From Patescibacteria group bacterium (GTDB lineage: Bacteria; Patescibacteriota; Patescibacteriia; Patescibacteriales; BM507), in assembly GCA_027858235.1 (NCBI GenBank), contig JAQIDC010000046.1, positions 1 through 34,579 on the forward strand: 34,579 nucleotides of DNA. The letters run 5' to 3'. Both the position numbers and the translations under genes were made by a program. Of this stretch, positions 13,454 to 21,548 are shown piece by piece. The notes beneath the pieces were generated by a model. That model was not told the origin of the DNA. It searched no databases and was given only the letters and a program-made list of their open reading frames with translations. Numbering within the stretch: position 1 is the stretch's first letter; each line of letters begins with the position of its first letter.

Positions 13454-14296
13454 ATGGAAGAAAAAAATGAACCACAAACCGATAAAGAGATACTTAATGA
13501 TGTGCAAGATGGTATCTTTAATTCTCTTTATGGTAAAAAAGCGAAAAGAAGAAAATTTTTTAAAAAACATTCTTCACTTCTCACGCATGCTAAAAGGGTT
13601 TTGATAATTCCTATTGTGGTTTATTCTTTCGTATTAACATGCAAAGTCATTATTGCTGCCCCGAGCTATAGTGATGAGGAAACTATCAAAAATGAAGCAG
13701 CTCTTTTGAAAATGATTGATGAGAAAGGGGGAGTTACTAGAGATAGATTTTTGAGTTCGCTTAAATTATTGAAAGAAAGTCCAGCGTTTTATAGAAAGGT
13801 AGTTAACAACATTGATGAATTAGAAGTACGAGATGGAATTTGTGACTATGCGTGTGTTCGTTCGAGTAGTAGTGTTGTTTTGTATAATGCAGTTGATTTT
13901 ATGGCATATGTCGTATCACCTGATGCTAATTTTAATAAAAAAATATTAACAATTGACCCAACTGGTTTTAAACATTTCGATAACGATGTAGAATTTGCCT
14001 CCATGATTGTTCATGAGACCGATCATGTGGAATATCTTGAGAGCTCTAGACTGAGAAGAGGAGCTCTGGCTATTCACTGTAATCCAATAATCAACCCGCA
14101 TATTTCTGTTTATAGTGGTATCCCCGATATTTCACATAGAATACAAACGATAGAAATATGTGCCGAAAAAGCCCAAATAGATTTTCATGAAGCGTCTTTA
14201 ACACATTCTTCCTACGACACAGAGTCTAATATTTTTGGGGTATTATTTGGTGGTCTTTTTGGAGCAATGAAGGATTTCATAGGGATGTTTTTTTAA
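13454..14296 (+). CDS. Membrane-anchored putative zinc metallopeptidase
   Basis: 280 residues; I use ATG 13454 because the open frame upstream overlaps the previous gene. The cytoplasmic N terminus is basic (KKAKRRKFFKKH), with one membrane helix at about residues 46-65. In the extracellular part, FASMIVHETDHVEYLES supplies an HExxH motif (H187, E188, H191) and TIEICAEKAQIDF supplies a possible third ligand glutamate. Four or more cysteines (DGICDYACV, HCNP, ICAE) suggest disulfides. The arrangement fits a gluzincin-like peptidase, but I cannot name the family and activity is unproven. It follows the calcium-repeat membrane protein by four bases, so the pair is probably one operon. Confidence 0.65.
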   Translation: MEEKNEPQTDKEILNDVQDGIFNSLYGKKAKRRKFFKKHSSLLTHAKRVLIIPIVVYSFVLTCKVIIAAPSYSDEETIKNEAALLKMIDEKGGVTRDRFLSSLKLLKESPAFYRKVVNNIDELEVRDGICDYACVRSSSSVVLYNAVDFMAYVVSPDANFNKKILTIDPTGFKHFDNDVEFASMIVHETDHVEYLESSRLRRGALAIHCNPIINPHISVYSGIPDISHRIQTIEICAEKAQIDFHEASLTHSSYDTESNIFGVLFGGLFGAMKDFIGMFF

Positions 14297-14380
14297 AATT
14301 ACATTTGCTTTATATTGTTAGCTTGCTAGAATGTTTAGGCTTTTAATGTCAGAGTAATTTATTTGTAATACTATTAATAT

Positions 14381-16147
14381 ATGAAAAAAGAAGAAAAAAA
14401 CGAAGAAGCAAGTATTAAAAATTTAATTCCATATTTTATTAAGTATAAGTGGAGAATAGCCTTTAGTTTGTCGATGCTTATTATTTCAAAAGCATTAGCC
14501 GTTGCTGATCCTTATGTGATGAAAATGTTGATTGATATTTTGATTGAAAAGGCTTCAGGAGTAGATATAAAACTTATAGTTAGTCTTATCGTCTTATTTT
14601 TTGCTTTGCGTTGGGGGACAAATCTTCTGGATGGTGCGAAAGATTATTTGTTTGCGAAGGTTCAGGCAAATATCAAAAGATATGTTTCTTTGGATATTTT
14701 CAAACATCTAATTGCTCTTCCTGTGGATTTTCATACCAATCGAGCGACTGGTGGTATTTCTAGGATGATTACTCGTGGAGCAAAAGGATTAGAGCAAGTT
14801 TTCTTTATTATGACCTTTCATATTATTCCGACACTTATCGAGATATTGTTCATAGCAATAGTATTTATTAAATTATTTCCTGTTTCGTTTACCCTTGTCT
14901 TTCTAGGGTTTGTGATTGTGTATATTACATTTACTATTAAGTTTACTGACAGAAGACAGAAGGTGCTGATAGAAAAAAACAAAAAAGACGACAAAGCAAG
15001 TAGTCATTCGATTGATGCTTTACTGAATTACGAAACAGTAAAATATTTTACAAACGAAAAGTTTGAATATTCTCGTTACAATACTTCTCTTAAAGACTGG
15101 GTTGGGACAGCAATAAAATCAACCAAAATGGGAGCCAATCTCAATATGGGGCAGGGGCTTATCATCACGACAGGGCTTACAGCTATTTTAGCACTAGCTA
15201 TTAGGGAGTATTTGGCCGGTGCAGCCACTATTGGTGATTTTGTTCTTGTGACAACTTATCTAACAAGAATTGCTATCCCACTAAACTTTCTCGGATCTAT
15301 TTATAGAATGGTAAAAGAAGGATTGGCAGATGTTGATGAGATGTTTAGGCTCTTGAATGTTAAAAATACTATTAAGGATAAGGCGGATGCTAAAGATCTT
15401 GATAATATCGAAGGCCATTTAGTAATGAAAGATGTTGAATTTAAATATTCAGATAAAAGGACTGTGCTAAAAGGAATAAATATCGATGTCCCAGCAAAAT
15501 CTAGTGTGGCCCTGGTTGGTTACTCTGGCTCTGGGAAGTCTACTATTTCAAAGTTACTCTTGCGTTTATACGATGTAAGTTCAGGGGCTATCTTGCTAGA
15601 CGGAAATGACATAAGGGATGTAAAGCAAAAATCTCTAAGGAAAAGTATTGGGATGGTAGCTCAAGATACCACACTCTTTAATGACACAATATATCATAAT
15701 ATTGCATATGGGAAAACTGATGCAACAAAAGATGACGTTGAGAAGGCCGCTAAGATTGCTCATATACATGACTTTATTGTAAGTGAGCTCCCTGAAGGAT
15801 ACGATACAATAGTTGGAGAACGAGGCGTGAAACTTTCTGGTGGAGAAAAACAACGAGTAGCAATAGCTCGTATGATAATAAAAAATCCTTGTATTTTGAT
15901 ATTTGATGAAGCGACCGCATCTCTTGATACAAAATCAGAAAAAATTATTCAAGACGCAATTAAAGAGTTATCCAAGGGAGGTAGAACCACGGTAGTCATT
16001 GCTCATAGGCTTTCAACTATCGTTGATTTCGATAAGATAGTTGTTATGAGTAAAGGTGAAATAATTGAAGAAGGTAACCATCTCGAATTGTTGCAAAAAG
16101 GAGGAGCCTATGCTAGTTTATGGGAAACACAGAGTAGTAGCAAGTAA
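14381..16147 (+). CDS. ABC exporter, ATM1/HMT1 type (fused permease and ATPase)
   Basis: 588 residues: six-helix permease (about 1-320) and ATPase (about 340-588). Walker A is GYSGSGKST (near residue 379), the signature LSGGEKQRVAIARM (near 485), Walker B ILIFDEATASLD (near 506) and the H loop AHRLST (near 541). The segment LLNYETVKYFTNEKFEYSRY is characteristic of the ATM1/HMT1/ABCB7 branch, whose members export glutathione- or thiol-linked compounds, iron-sulfur precursors or heavy-metal conjugates. CPR cells often keep one such exporter; the substrate here is unknown. No strong ribosome binding site precedes the ATG. The next gene starts 35 bases after the stop. Confidence 0.9.
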   Translation: MKKEEKNEEASIKNLIPYFIKYKWRIAFSLSMLIISKALAVADPYVMKMLIDILIEKASGVDIKLIVSLIVLFFALRWGTNLLDGAKDYLFAKVQANIKRYVSLDIFKHLIALPVDFHTNRATGGISRMITRGAKGLEQVFFIMTFHIIPTLIEILFIAIVFIKLFPVSFTLVFLGFVIVYITFTIKFTDRRQKVLIEKNKKDDKASSHSIDALLNYETVKYFTNEKFEYSRYNTSLKDWVGTAIKSTKMGANLNMGQGLIITTGLTAILALAIREYLAGAATIGDFVLVTTYLTRIAIPLNFLGSIYRMVKEGLADVDEMFRLLNVKNTIKDKADAKDLDNIEGHLVMKDVEFKYSDKRTVLKGINIDVPAKSSVALVGYSGSGKSTISKLLLRLYDVSSGAILLDGNDIRDVKQKSLRKSIGMVAQDTTLFNDTIYHNIAYGKTDATKDDVEKAAKIAHIHDFIVSELPEGYDTIVGERGVKLSGGEKQRVAIARMIIKNPCILIFDEATASLDTKSEKIIQDAIKELSKGGRTTVVIAHRLSTIVDFDKIVVMSKGEIIEEGNHLELLQKGGAYASLWETQSSSK

Positions 16148-16182
16148 TGATGGTTCATTAAAATCTTACGAAGGAGAAAATT

Positions 16183-16641
16183 ATGAGTAAGGGAATAAAT
16201 TTTTGTTCAACGAAAATGAAAGTTTCAGATTTTTTTGAAATAAACTCTGATGCGGACAAGGATGGAAATCTATTGATAAAAATATCAGCGATTTCTGAAA
16301 GAAAGTTAGACTTTGAGGAAATATTGGAACTTACGGTAATCATATCGGAACAGCTTCTAATTGTGATTAGCGATAACGCCGAAGTTGATTTGTGGAATAT
16401 TCTTGATAAGAAATTAAGAGACATTGAAAGTTTTAGCTCAAAAATGAAGGCATCTTTCAAAAAGAATAAACTAATTTATCTTGGTGAACTTGTGCAGTGT
16501 GATTCTGATACTTTGAAGAGGAAGGGCTTTGGTGAAACGAATAGAAAGAAGATGAAAAATATTTTAAAAGGACGGGATTTAAGTTTTGACATGGACAATG
16601 AAAAAGAACTAGGTAATTGGATAATACCTACGGAGAGATAG
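16183..16641 (+). CDS. Small protein with an RNA polymerase alpha-CTD-like helix-hairpin-helix
   Basis: 152 residues. The C-terminal third, KLIYLGELVQCDSDTLKRKG then FGETNRKKMKNILKGRDLSF, follows the pattern of the RNA polymerase alpha C-terminal domain (IxYIGDLVQ..ExELLK..NLGKKSLxEIKxxLxxxGLSLGM), which binds UP-element DNA and regulators. The N-terminal part (residues 1-92) is acidic and unrecognised, and there is no alpha N-terminal domain. AAGGAG lies seven bases before the ATG, one of the few strong ribosome binding sites in this window. It could be a DNA-binding regulator or a generic HhH protein. It ends with a terminator. The resemblance is by eye and needs a profile search. Confidence 0.6.
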   Translation: MSKGINFCSTKMKVSDFFEINSDADKDGNLLIKISAISERKLDFEEILELTVIISEQLLIVISDNAEVDLWNILDKKLRDIESFSSKMKASFKKNKLIYLGELVQCDSDTLKRKGFGETNRKKMKNILKGRDLSFDMDNEKELGNWIIPTER

Positions 16642-16654
16642 AGTGTTAAGTATC

Positions 16655-16682
16655 AATGCACCTCTCTCGAGGTGCATTTTAT
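16655..16682 (+). terminator. Intrinsic terminator
   Basis: Stem AATGCACCTC / GAGGTGCATT with a short TCTC loop and trailing T residues, 13 bases after the alpha-CTD-like gene. Confidence 0.85.
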
Positions 16683-16755
16683 TTACTTTTAATTAATTTT
16701 ATGCTAAGTTAAGCTTATAATTTCGGTCATTAACAATAAAAAATAGGAGGAAAAA

Positions 16756-17235
16756 ATGAAAGAATTATTGAAGATTTTGTGTGTTACCAAGAATGATAGA
16801 ATAAAAAAAGAACTAGAAAAAAACCTCTCGGGTGAAAACAAAAATATTGGAATAGAACCCTGGGAAATTTCTTTGTCATTTTCATTAAAGGGACACACTT
16901 TCTTAGCCAACAAGTTTGATGTTATCATTTTGACTGTTTGCAAAGGAAATAAAGAAAATATCTCCCAACAAATTAATGAAATATTATTAACTCACCATCG
17001 AAATCCAAAGGCACAAATTATTGTTATTTGTGAAATTAATCCTTATTGCTATCCAGTTTTTACCCAAACAATAAAAGATACAGGATCATTTGCTTTCGGA
17101 ACTGCTTGGGAGTTAGCAAAAAGAATATCAGAAATGATTTATTTGGAAAAAGAATCTTTGAAATTAAAGCCAGGAGATGATTATGAAGAAAATAATTTCA
17201 AAAATAAATCCGTTGACAATCTTCTCGGAAATTAG
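16756..17235 (+). CDS. Protein of unknown function, possibly receiver-like fold
   Basis: 159 residues, soluble. The order LLKILCVTKNDRIKKELEKN, FDVIILTVCKGN and AQIIVICEINPYC alternates beta strands and helices as in CheY-like domains, but the phosphate-acceptor aspartate and lysine are not convincingly placed, so this is only a fold suggestion. The C terminus is acidic and disordered-looking. AGGAGG lies eight bases before the ATG, and a TATAAT (16716-16721) lies further upstream. Like its upstream neighbour it has a strong ribosome binding site, unlike most genes here. I do not recognise a family. Confidence 0.6.
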   Translation: MKELLKILCVTKNDRIKKELEKNLSGENKNIGIEPWEISLSFSLKGHTFLANKFDVIILTVCKGNKENISQQINEILLTHHRNPKAQIIVICEINPYCYPVFTQTIKDTGSFAFGTAWELAKRISEMIYLEKESLKLKPGDDYEENNFKNKSVDNLLGN

Positions 17236-17331
17236 AAATCTTCTTTTTATCAGGCTATTTTAAAACCATGCCCTGCTTATTTGAAACTAACACCAAATAA
17301 TAATTATTGGAGTGAGAAAAATAAGATTGCC

Positions 17332-17446
17332 TTGAAATATCGTTTAGTGTTTCTTTTTTTGCTTACTTTTAATTGTTATTTCTTGTTATTTAATTTCAAA
17401 TAAGATTAGTTTTAGTCAGGAAATTAGAAATAGCTGTCAACAAGTT
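17332..17446 (+). other. Likely frameshifted signal-peptide region of the next gene
   Basis: In one frame TTG 17332 starts LKYRLVFLFLL. In the frame of the following gene, the stretch from 17348 reads CFFFCLLLIVISCYLISN and continues without a stop into that gene. Joining the two at the T7 run (17354-17360) gives a textbook signal sequence followed by the mature protein. Neither frame alone offers a start codon with a complete signal. A one-base indel in the homopolymer, real or from sequencing, is the simplest explanation. Confidence 0.55.
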
Positions 17447-18133
17447 TTGGTTGGAGGCAAAGAACTTTCGAAAGATTTTCCTTTGCGTATTTATTCTTAT
17501 GTTCATTTTTGGTATAACCAAAAAAATGACCTGTCTAAGAAGAATTTTATAGATACTTTTTTAGACACCGGGTTTAATGCTAACGTTGCTCAGCTGATAA
17601 GAAATGACCCACAAAACGGCTCGGCGGAATTGGGGGGGGGTATAATATTTCATAGAAATAATAAATTGAATTTCATTACAATTGAAAGTGCTTTTTTACC
17701 AATTGCGAGAGAAATAAAAACCTCCTTAGAGAACGAAAGCTTATTGATACCAAATTTCAAGAAATATAAAGGAGAAATAGAAAAAAGATTTGGTGATGAT
17801 CTGGCCATAAAAAGTTTTAATCGTTGGTTTGTGAGAGAACCAGGAAATTTGCTTGCCATAAAGAAATATTTACAACATGCCGTATTTCTTTCTAATTATT
17901 CATATTTTTTGGATATTGATAGTGTAATGGAACAATTTTATGGATCATATCATGGTGAATATGTAGGTAATTTCCATATTCATAGGTATGGAGATCCAGT
18001 TTCAGACATTGACCTAGAAGGGAGCAAAATTGAAGATAAATTTGTTATTATTAGTCAAAGTAATAATAAATTTCAAATTGCTTGGCTCAGGGAAAGTAAA
18101 ACATTTTATATTTCTGAACAATTTTTGTATTAA
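17447..18133 (+). CDS. Probable exported protein of unknown function, N terminus frameshifted
   Basis: 228 residues from a TTG, but that codon is almost certainly internal because the open frame extends upstream through a hydrophobic stretch to 17348. The body contains LRIYSYVHFWYNQKNDLSKK, NRWFVREPGNLLAIKKYLQH and, near the C terminus, GNFHIHRYGDPVSDIDLEGS. The last segment resembles the JAMM metal site (HxH then S-x-x-D), as in RadC HNHPSGDP, but the spacing is one residue short. A JAB-like peptidase or a decayed one is therefore only a suggestion. An eight-G run (17633-17640) lies within the gene. A terminator follows the stop. Confidence 0.6.
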   Translation: MVGGKELSKDFPLRIYSYVHFWYNQKNDLSKKNFIDTFLDTGFNANVAQLIRNDPQNGSAELGGGIIFHRNNKLNFITIESAFLPIAREIKTSLENESLLIPNFKKYKGEIEKRFGDDLAIKSFNRWFVREPGNLLAIKKYLQHAVFLSNYSYFLDIDSVMEQFYGSYHGEYVGNFHIHRYGDPVSDIDLEGSKIEDKFVIISQSNNKFQIAWLRESKTFYISEQFLY

Positions 18134-18140
18134 AAATATA

Positions 18141-18172
18141 ATAGAATGCTTATTCGTAGGCATTCTATTTTT
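18141..18172 (+). terminator. Intrinsic terminator
   Basis: Stem ATAGAATGC / GCATTCTAT followed by TTTTTATT, eight bases after the preceding stop codon. Confidence 0.8.
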
Positions 18173-18173
18173 A

Positions 18174-18199
18174 TTGACTTTTAGGCTCAAATCTATAAT
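18174..18199 (+). promoter_or_regulatory. Possible promoter of the M23 peptidase gene
   Basis: TTGACT (18174-18179) and TATAAT (18194-18199) are separated by only 14 bases, short of the usual 17. The -10 box is good and lies 12 bases before the ATG at 18212, which would give a very short leader. Confidence 0.4.
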
Positions 18200-18211
18200 A
18201 ATATACTCTAT

Positions 18212-19480
18212 ATGAAGAAATTTTTTTACAAGCTAATTCTTATATTTTTAATTGTTCAGGTGGGGTATTTTGCCTACTCTTTTTTGTTTGATAGGGGAAA
18301 AGAGATAAATTCGAGCTCTATTGACAGCACTGATCAAGAGATGGTTATTATACCAGAAAAGCAAGACAGGATAGAAAAAATTGAAATAGTCGATGGTTCT
18401 ACATACGGAGCGTTAATGGAGGAGATGGATATTCCTGGCTCTGTCTACATGGAGATTTATGATTCATCAGAGGACGTTTATGATTTGGTTAAAATTCGAC
18501 TTGGTCGTTTTATTGAGCTTGTTTATGATAAAGACACAGATGAATTTAAAGAACTAAAATATAAAATAGACACAGAGGATGAATTACATATTAGAAACAC
18601 AAAATATTTAATCAAAGAAGACGCTGTGGCATCTAGCACAGAAGAAATAAACACCTGGATTGCAGAGGTAGCACCTATTCCGTATGAAATAAAAGTTGTC
18701 AGAAAAGAAGGGGTTGTTGAAACTTCTGTTTATATGGCCGCAATTAATAACGATATTGATGAGCGGGCAATTATTGATTTGGCGAATGCTTTTCAATGGA
18801 GCATCGATTTTGCAATGGACCCTCGTGTCGGAGATACTTTTAAAATGTTTTACGAAGAAAGATATCTGGACGGAGAGTATGTAATGCCAGGTCGTATATT
18901 GGCTGGTGTTTATGTGAATGACGGGAAAGAATTTGATGTATATTATTTTGAAGAGTCTGATGACAATATCGGATACTTTGATAAGGATGCCAACTCAGTT
19001 CAGAAAATGTTTTTGAAAGCCCCTGTAGAATTTAGATATATTTCATCTGGGTATACAACGGGCAGTAGAGTGGTAATGGAAATAGGTTTGTATGGACCAC
19101 ACAGAGCGATTGATTATGCTGCTCCAATGGGAACCCCAATTAGGTCAGTTGGGAATGGAACAATTACTTTTGCGGGTTGGAGTTCATCAGGATATGGATA
19201 TCTTACAAAGATTAGGCACAATGGCACATACTCTACTAATTACGCTCATCAATCAAGAATAGGAGTTAGAGTAGGGCAGAAAGTGTCACAGGGAGATATT
19301 ATAGGCTATGTTGGCTCAACAGGTTATTCAACTGGCCCTCATCTTCATTATGAAATGGTAAAGAATGGCTCAAAGATAGACCCACTCAAGGAAATCTTGC
19401 CACCAGGTAAGCCAATCAAAGAAGAAAACAAAGAAAGATTCTTTAGTCTTTTAGAAGAATACAATAAACAGCTCAACTAA
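18212..19480 (+). CDS. M23 (LytM-type) peptidoglycan endopeptidase
   Basis: 422 residues. An N-terminal signal anchor (FFYKLILIFLIVQVGYFAYS) and a long extracytoplasmic region (residues 30-270) with an OapA/CsgG-like VDGSTYGALMEEMDIP start precede the zinc peptidase domain. Ligands are visible: H297 and D301 in GPHRAIDYAAPMG, and H379 in GPHLHYE (H377 is the catalytic histidine). Enzymes of this class cut peptide cross-links in peptidoglycan during growth and division; the domain order resembles E. coli MepM. It is followed by five bases and then the flavoprotein gene. ATG 18212 is the only plausible start. Confidence 0.9.
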   Translation: MKKFFYKLILIFLIVQVGYFAYSFLFDRGKEINSSSIDSTDQEMVIIPEKQDRIEKIEIVDGSTYGALMEEMDIPGSVYMEIYDSSEDVYDLVKIRLGRFIELVYDKDTDEFKELKYKIDTEDELHIRNTKYLIKEDAVASSTEEINTWIAEVAPIPYEIKVVRKEGVVETSVYMAAINNDIDERAIIDLANAFQWSIDFAMDPRVGDTFKMFYEERYLDGEYVMPGRILAGVYVNDGKEFDVYYFEESDDNIGYFDKDANSVQKMFLKAPVEFRYISSGYTTGSRVVMEIGLYGPHRAIDYAAPMGTPIRSVGNGTITFAGWSSSGYGYLTKIRHNGTYSTNYAHQSRIGVRVGQKVSQGDIIGYVGSTGYSTGPHLHYEMVKNGSKIDPLKEILPPGKPIKEENKERFFSLLEEYNKQLN

Positions 19481-19484
19481 ATAA

Positions 19485-20051
19485 ATGAAGTCATTAATCA
19501 TTAAAGCACATCCTGCTTCCTATGGTTTTACTCACAAGATTGCTTTTGAATATAAAAAGGGAGCTCTAGAATCTGGGAAAGAAGTGGAAATTATAGATTT
19601 ATATAGCGAAGAGTATAAACAAGAATATTTTTCATTTGAAGATTTAAAAAATATTTCTCGTGACCCTAAAAGGGATTTGATACAAGAGAAAATAAAAGAA
19701 AGTGATGAATTGGTTTTTGTTTTTCCGATGTGGTGGTGGGGTGCACCAGCTATTATGAAAAATTTTATTGATACAAATTTTTTAGCAGGTTTTGCTTATC
19801 GATTTCAAAAAAGCGGAATCCCTCTAAGGCTATTAAAAGGGAAAACAGCTAGAATTTTTGTTACATCGGATGGTCCTTGGATTTTTTATTTCTTTTTCGG
19901 AATGCCTGTAAAAAAGGTTTGGAAATATGGAACTTTTATGACATGTGGGATAAAACTAAAATCATTTAAGCTTTTTTCTTCAATGAGAAAAGCCAATGAT
20001 AAAGAAAAGAAAAAATACTTAGAAAAAGTTTATCAAATTTCAAAAAAATAA
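19485..20051 (+). CDS. NAD(P)H:quinone oxidoreductase-like flavoprotein
   Basis: 188 residues with the flavodoxin-like fold of the NQO1/KefF/MdaB group. The flavin phosphate loop region is AHPASYGFTHKIA, and the hallmark is FPMWWWGAPAIMKNFID. Likely a two-electron reductase of quinones or similar compounds with FMN or FAD, protecting against redox cycling. Its stop overlaps the ATG of the next gene by one base (A of TAATG), and it starts five bases after the M23 gene, so 18212-21485 looks like one operon. The precise substrate is unknown. Confidence 0.85.
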   Translation: MKSLIIKAHPASYGFTHKIAFEYKKGALESGKEVEIIDLYSEEYKQEYFSFEDLKNISRDPKRDLIQEKIKESDELVFVFPMWWWGAPAIMKNFIDTNFLAGFAYRFQKSGIPLRLLKGKTARIFVTSDGPWIFYFFFGMPVKKVWKYGTFMTCGIKLKSFKLFSSMRKANDKEKKKYLEKVYQISKK

Positions 20052-20584
20052 TGGAGGAAAATACAATAAAATATAAGCTCAGAAGAGGTGTCAAAACAAA
20101 AAGATTGAGTATTAGTATTCATAGTGATTCAAGAGTTGTAGTTTCTGCTCCGCGCAAGTTATCTCAAGGAAGTATTGATCAATTTTTAAAAAAGAAAAAA
20201 GACTGGATAAAAAAATCTCTTGATTTTTATAAAAACAGAGTAGACAAACTTCCCAGCATTGAATTGGATAGTAAAAAAAGAAAAGAGATTGAGCTATACA
20301 TAACAGCCATATTAGAGGAGATAAACAAGCTATACAACTTTAAATACACTAGGGTTTTTGTTAAAAATCATAAAAGTAGATGGGGTTCTTGTTCCAGCGC
20401 ACGGAATCTAAATTTTAATTACAGGATTATATCTTTGCCAAATCATTTAGCAGAATATATTATCGCCCATGAGCTATGTCATTTGAAAGAAATGAATCAC
20501 TCCAAAAGATTCTGGGATTTAGTGGCGCTTAGTATTCCTAATCATAAAGAAAGAAGAAGAGAACTTAAAAAAATAATTTTCTAA
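20051..20584 (+). CDS. YgjP-like metallopeptidase-fold protein (DUF45)
   Basis: 177 residues. The sequence KRLSISIHSDSRVVVSAPRK at the start, SRWGSCSSARNLNFNYR in the middle and AHELCHLKEMNHSKRFWDLV near the C terminus define the YgjP/DUF45 family. HELCH plus the downstream H is the zinc site (HExxHxxxxxH). E. coli YgjP has been reported to hydrolyse UTP, while the fold is that of WLM metalloproteases, so the function of the family is unsettled. No signal peptide. Overlaps the upstream gene by one base and precedes Fpg by one base. Confidence 0.9.
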   Translation: MEENTIKYKLRRGVKTKRLSISIHSDSRVVVSAPRKLSQGSIDQFLKKKKDWIKKSLDFYKNRVDKLPSIELDSKKRKEIELYITAILEEINKLYNFKYTRVFVKNHKSRWGSCSSARNLNFNYRIISLPNHLAEYIIAHELCHLKEMNHSKRFWDLVALSIPNHKERRRELKKIIF

Positions 20585-20585
20585 T

Positions 20586-21485
20586 ATGCCAGAATTACCT
20601 GAAGTAGAAACAATCAGAAATGATTTATCAGAAAAGATAGTAAATAAAAAGATTGTTAAATTAGAAGTAAAAAAAGTAAAGCTTGTTAAAAACACTCAAG
20701 AAGTTTTTATGAGTGTTTTGTTGAATTCAAAATTTTCCTATATAGACAGGATTGGAAAACTTTTAATATTTACTATCAAAAAAGGAGATTTAGAAAAATA
20801 TCTTTTGGTTCATCTGAAAATGACAGGTCAGTTTATCTATGTAGGGAAAAATGAAGTGGTTGCTGGAGGGCATAGTAATTCCAGGGAAGAATCAAAAAAA
20901 TATAGACTAGGTGGATTAGAGAAAGATTTACCAAATAAATTTTCACATGTAATTTTTCATTTCCACGATGGTTCTACTTTGTATTTTAATGATATGAGAC
21001 AGTTTGGCTATTTGAAAATAGTTGATGCTCTAGAGCTCAAAATGATTAAAGGGAAATACGGGATTGAACCTTTGCAGAAAAACTTTACCTGGAAAAATTT
21101 TCAAAAAGTTTGCGAGGGTAAAAGAACAAACATAAAGGCTTTTTTATTAAATCAACATATGATTTCCGGTCTAGGTAATATCTATGTTGATGAGATATTA
21201 TTTGCATCTGGAATACTTCCCACTAGAAATGTGTCAGCTCTTAACGAAGATGAGTTGAGAGAGTTATTTGAGAATACAAAAAATATTATTAAGAAAGCGA
21301 TAAAACAAAGAGGAACAACTTTTAGTGATTATGTTGACTCAAAAGGTGAGCGAGGTGGTTTTGCTAATTTTTTGAAAGTTTATGGAAAAGAAAAGACTGT
21401 TTGTCCAAAATGTCTGCGAACAAAAATATTAAAAATAAAAGTAGCGGGGAGAGGAACTAGATTTTGTCCTAGATGTCAGAATTAA
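20586..21485 (+). CDS. mutM: Formamidopyrimidine-DNA glycosylase
   Basis: 299 residues. Removes oxidised purines such as 8-oxoguanine and nicks the abasic site. The start PELPEVETI gives the catalytic P2 and E3, and K58 in DRIGKLLIF is the conserved lysine. The helix-two-turn-helix segment contains NQHMISGLGNIYVDEILF. The C-terminal zinc finger is CPKC..TRFCPRCQ. A Ser/Lys-rich insertion around residues 94-115 (GHSNSREESKKYRLGGLEKD) is longer than in E. coli Fpg and may be lineage specific. Last gene of the 18212-21485 operon. Confidence 0.95.
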   Translation: MPELPEVETIRNDLSEKIVNKKIVKLEVKKVKLVKNTQEVFMSVLLNSKFSYIDRIGKLLIFTIKKGDLEKYLLVHLKMTGQFIYVGKNEVVAGGHSNSREESKKYRLGGLEKDLPNKFSHVIFHFHDGSTLYFNDMRQFGYLKIVDALELKMIKGKYGIEPLQKNFTWKNFQKVCEGKRTNIKAFLLNQHMISGLGNIYVDEILFASGILPTRNVSALNEDELRELFENTKNIIKKAIKQRGTTFSDYVDSKGERGGFANFLKVYGKEKTVCPKCLRTKILKIKVAGRGTRFCPRCQN

Positions 21486-21512
21486 GCAAAATTTTATAAA
21501 ATAAGCTAAATA

Positions 21513-21521
21513 TGTTATAAT
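21513..21521 (+). promoter_or_regulatory. Extended -10 promoter of the 931-aa surface protein gene
   Basis: TGTTATAAT, with the -10 hexamer at 21516-21521, 27 bases before the ATG at 21549. No convincing -35 box is seen, which is common with extended -10 promoters. Confidence 0.6.
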
Positions 21522-21548
21522 TGCTGTATTAATACATCAATTTTTTTT

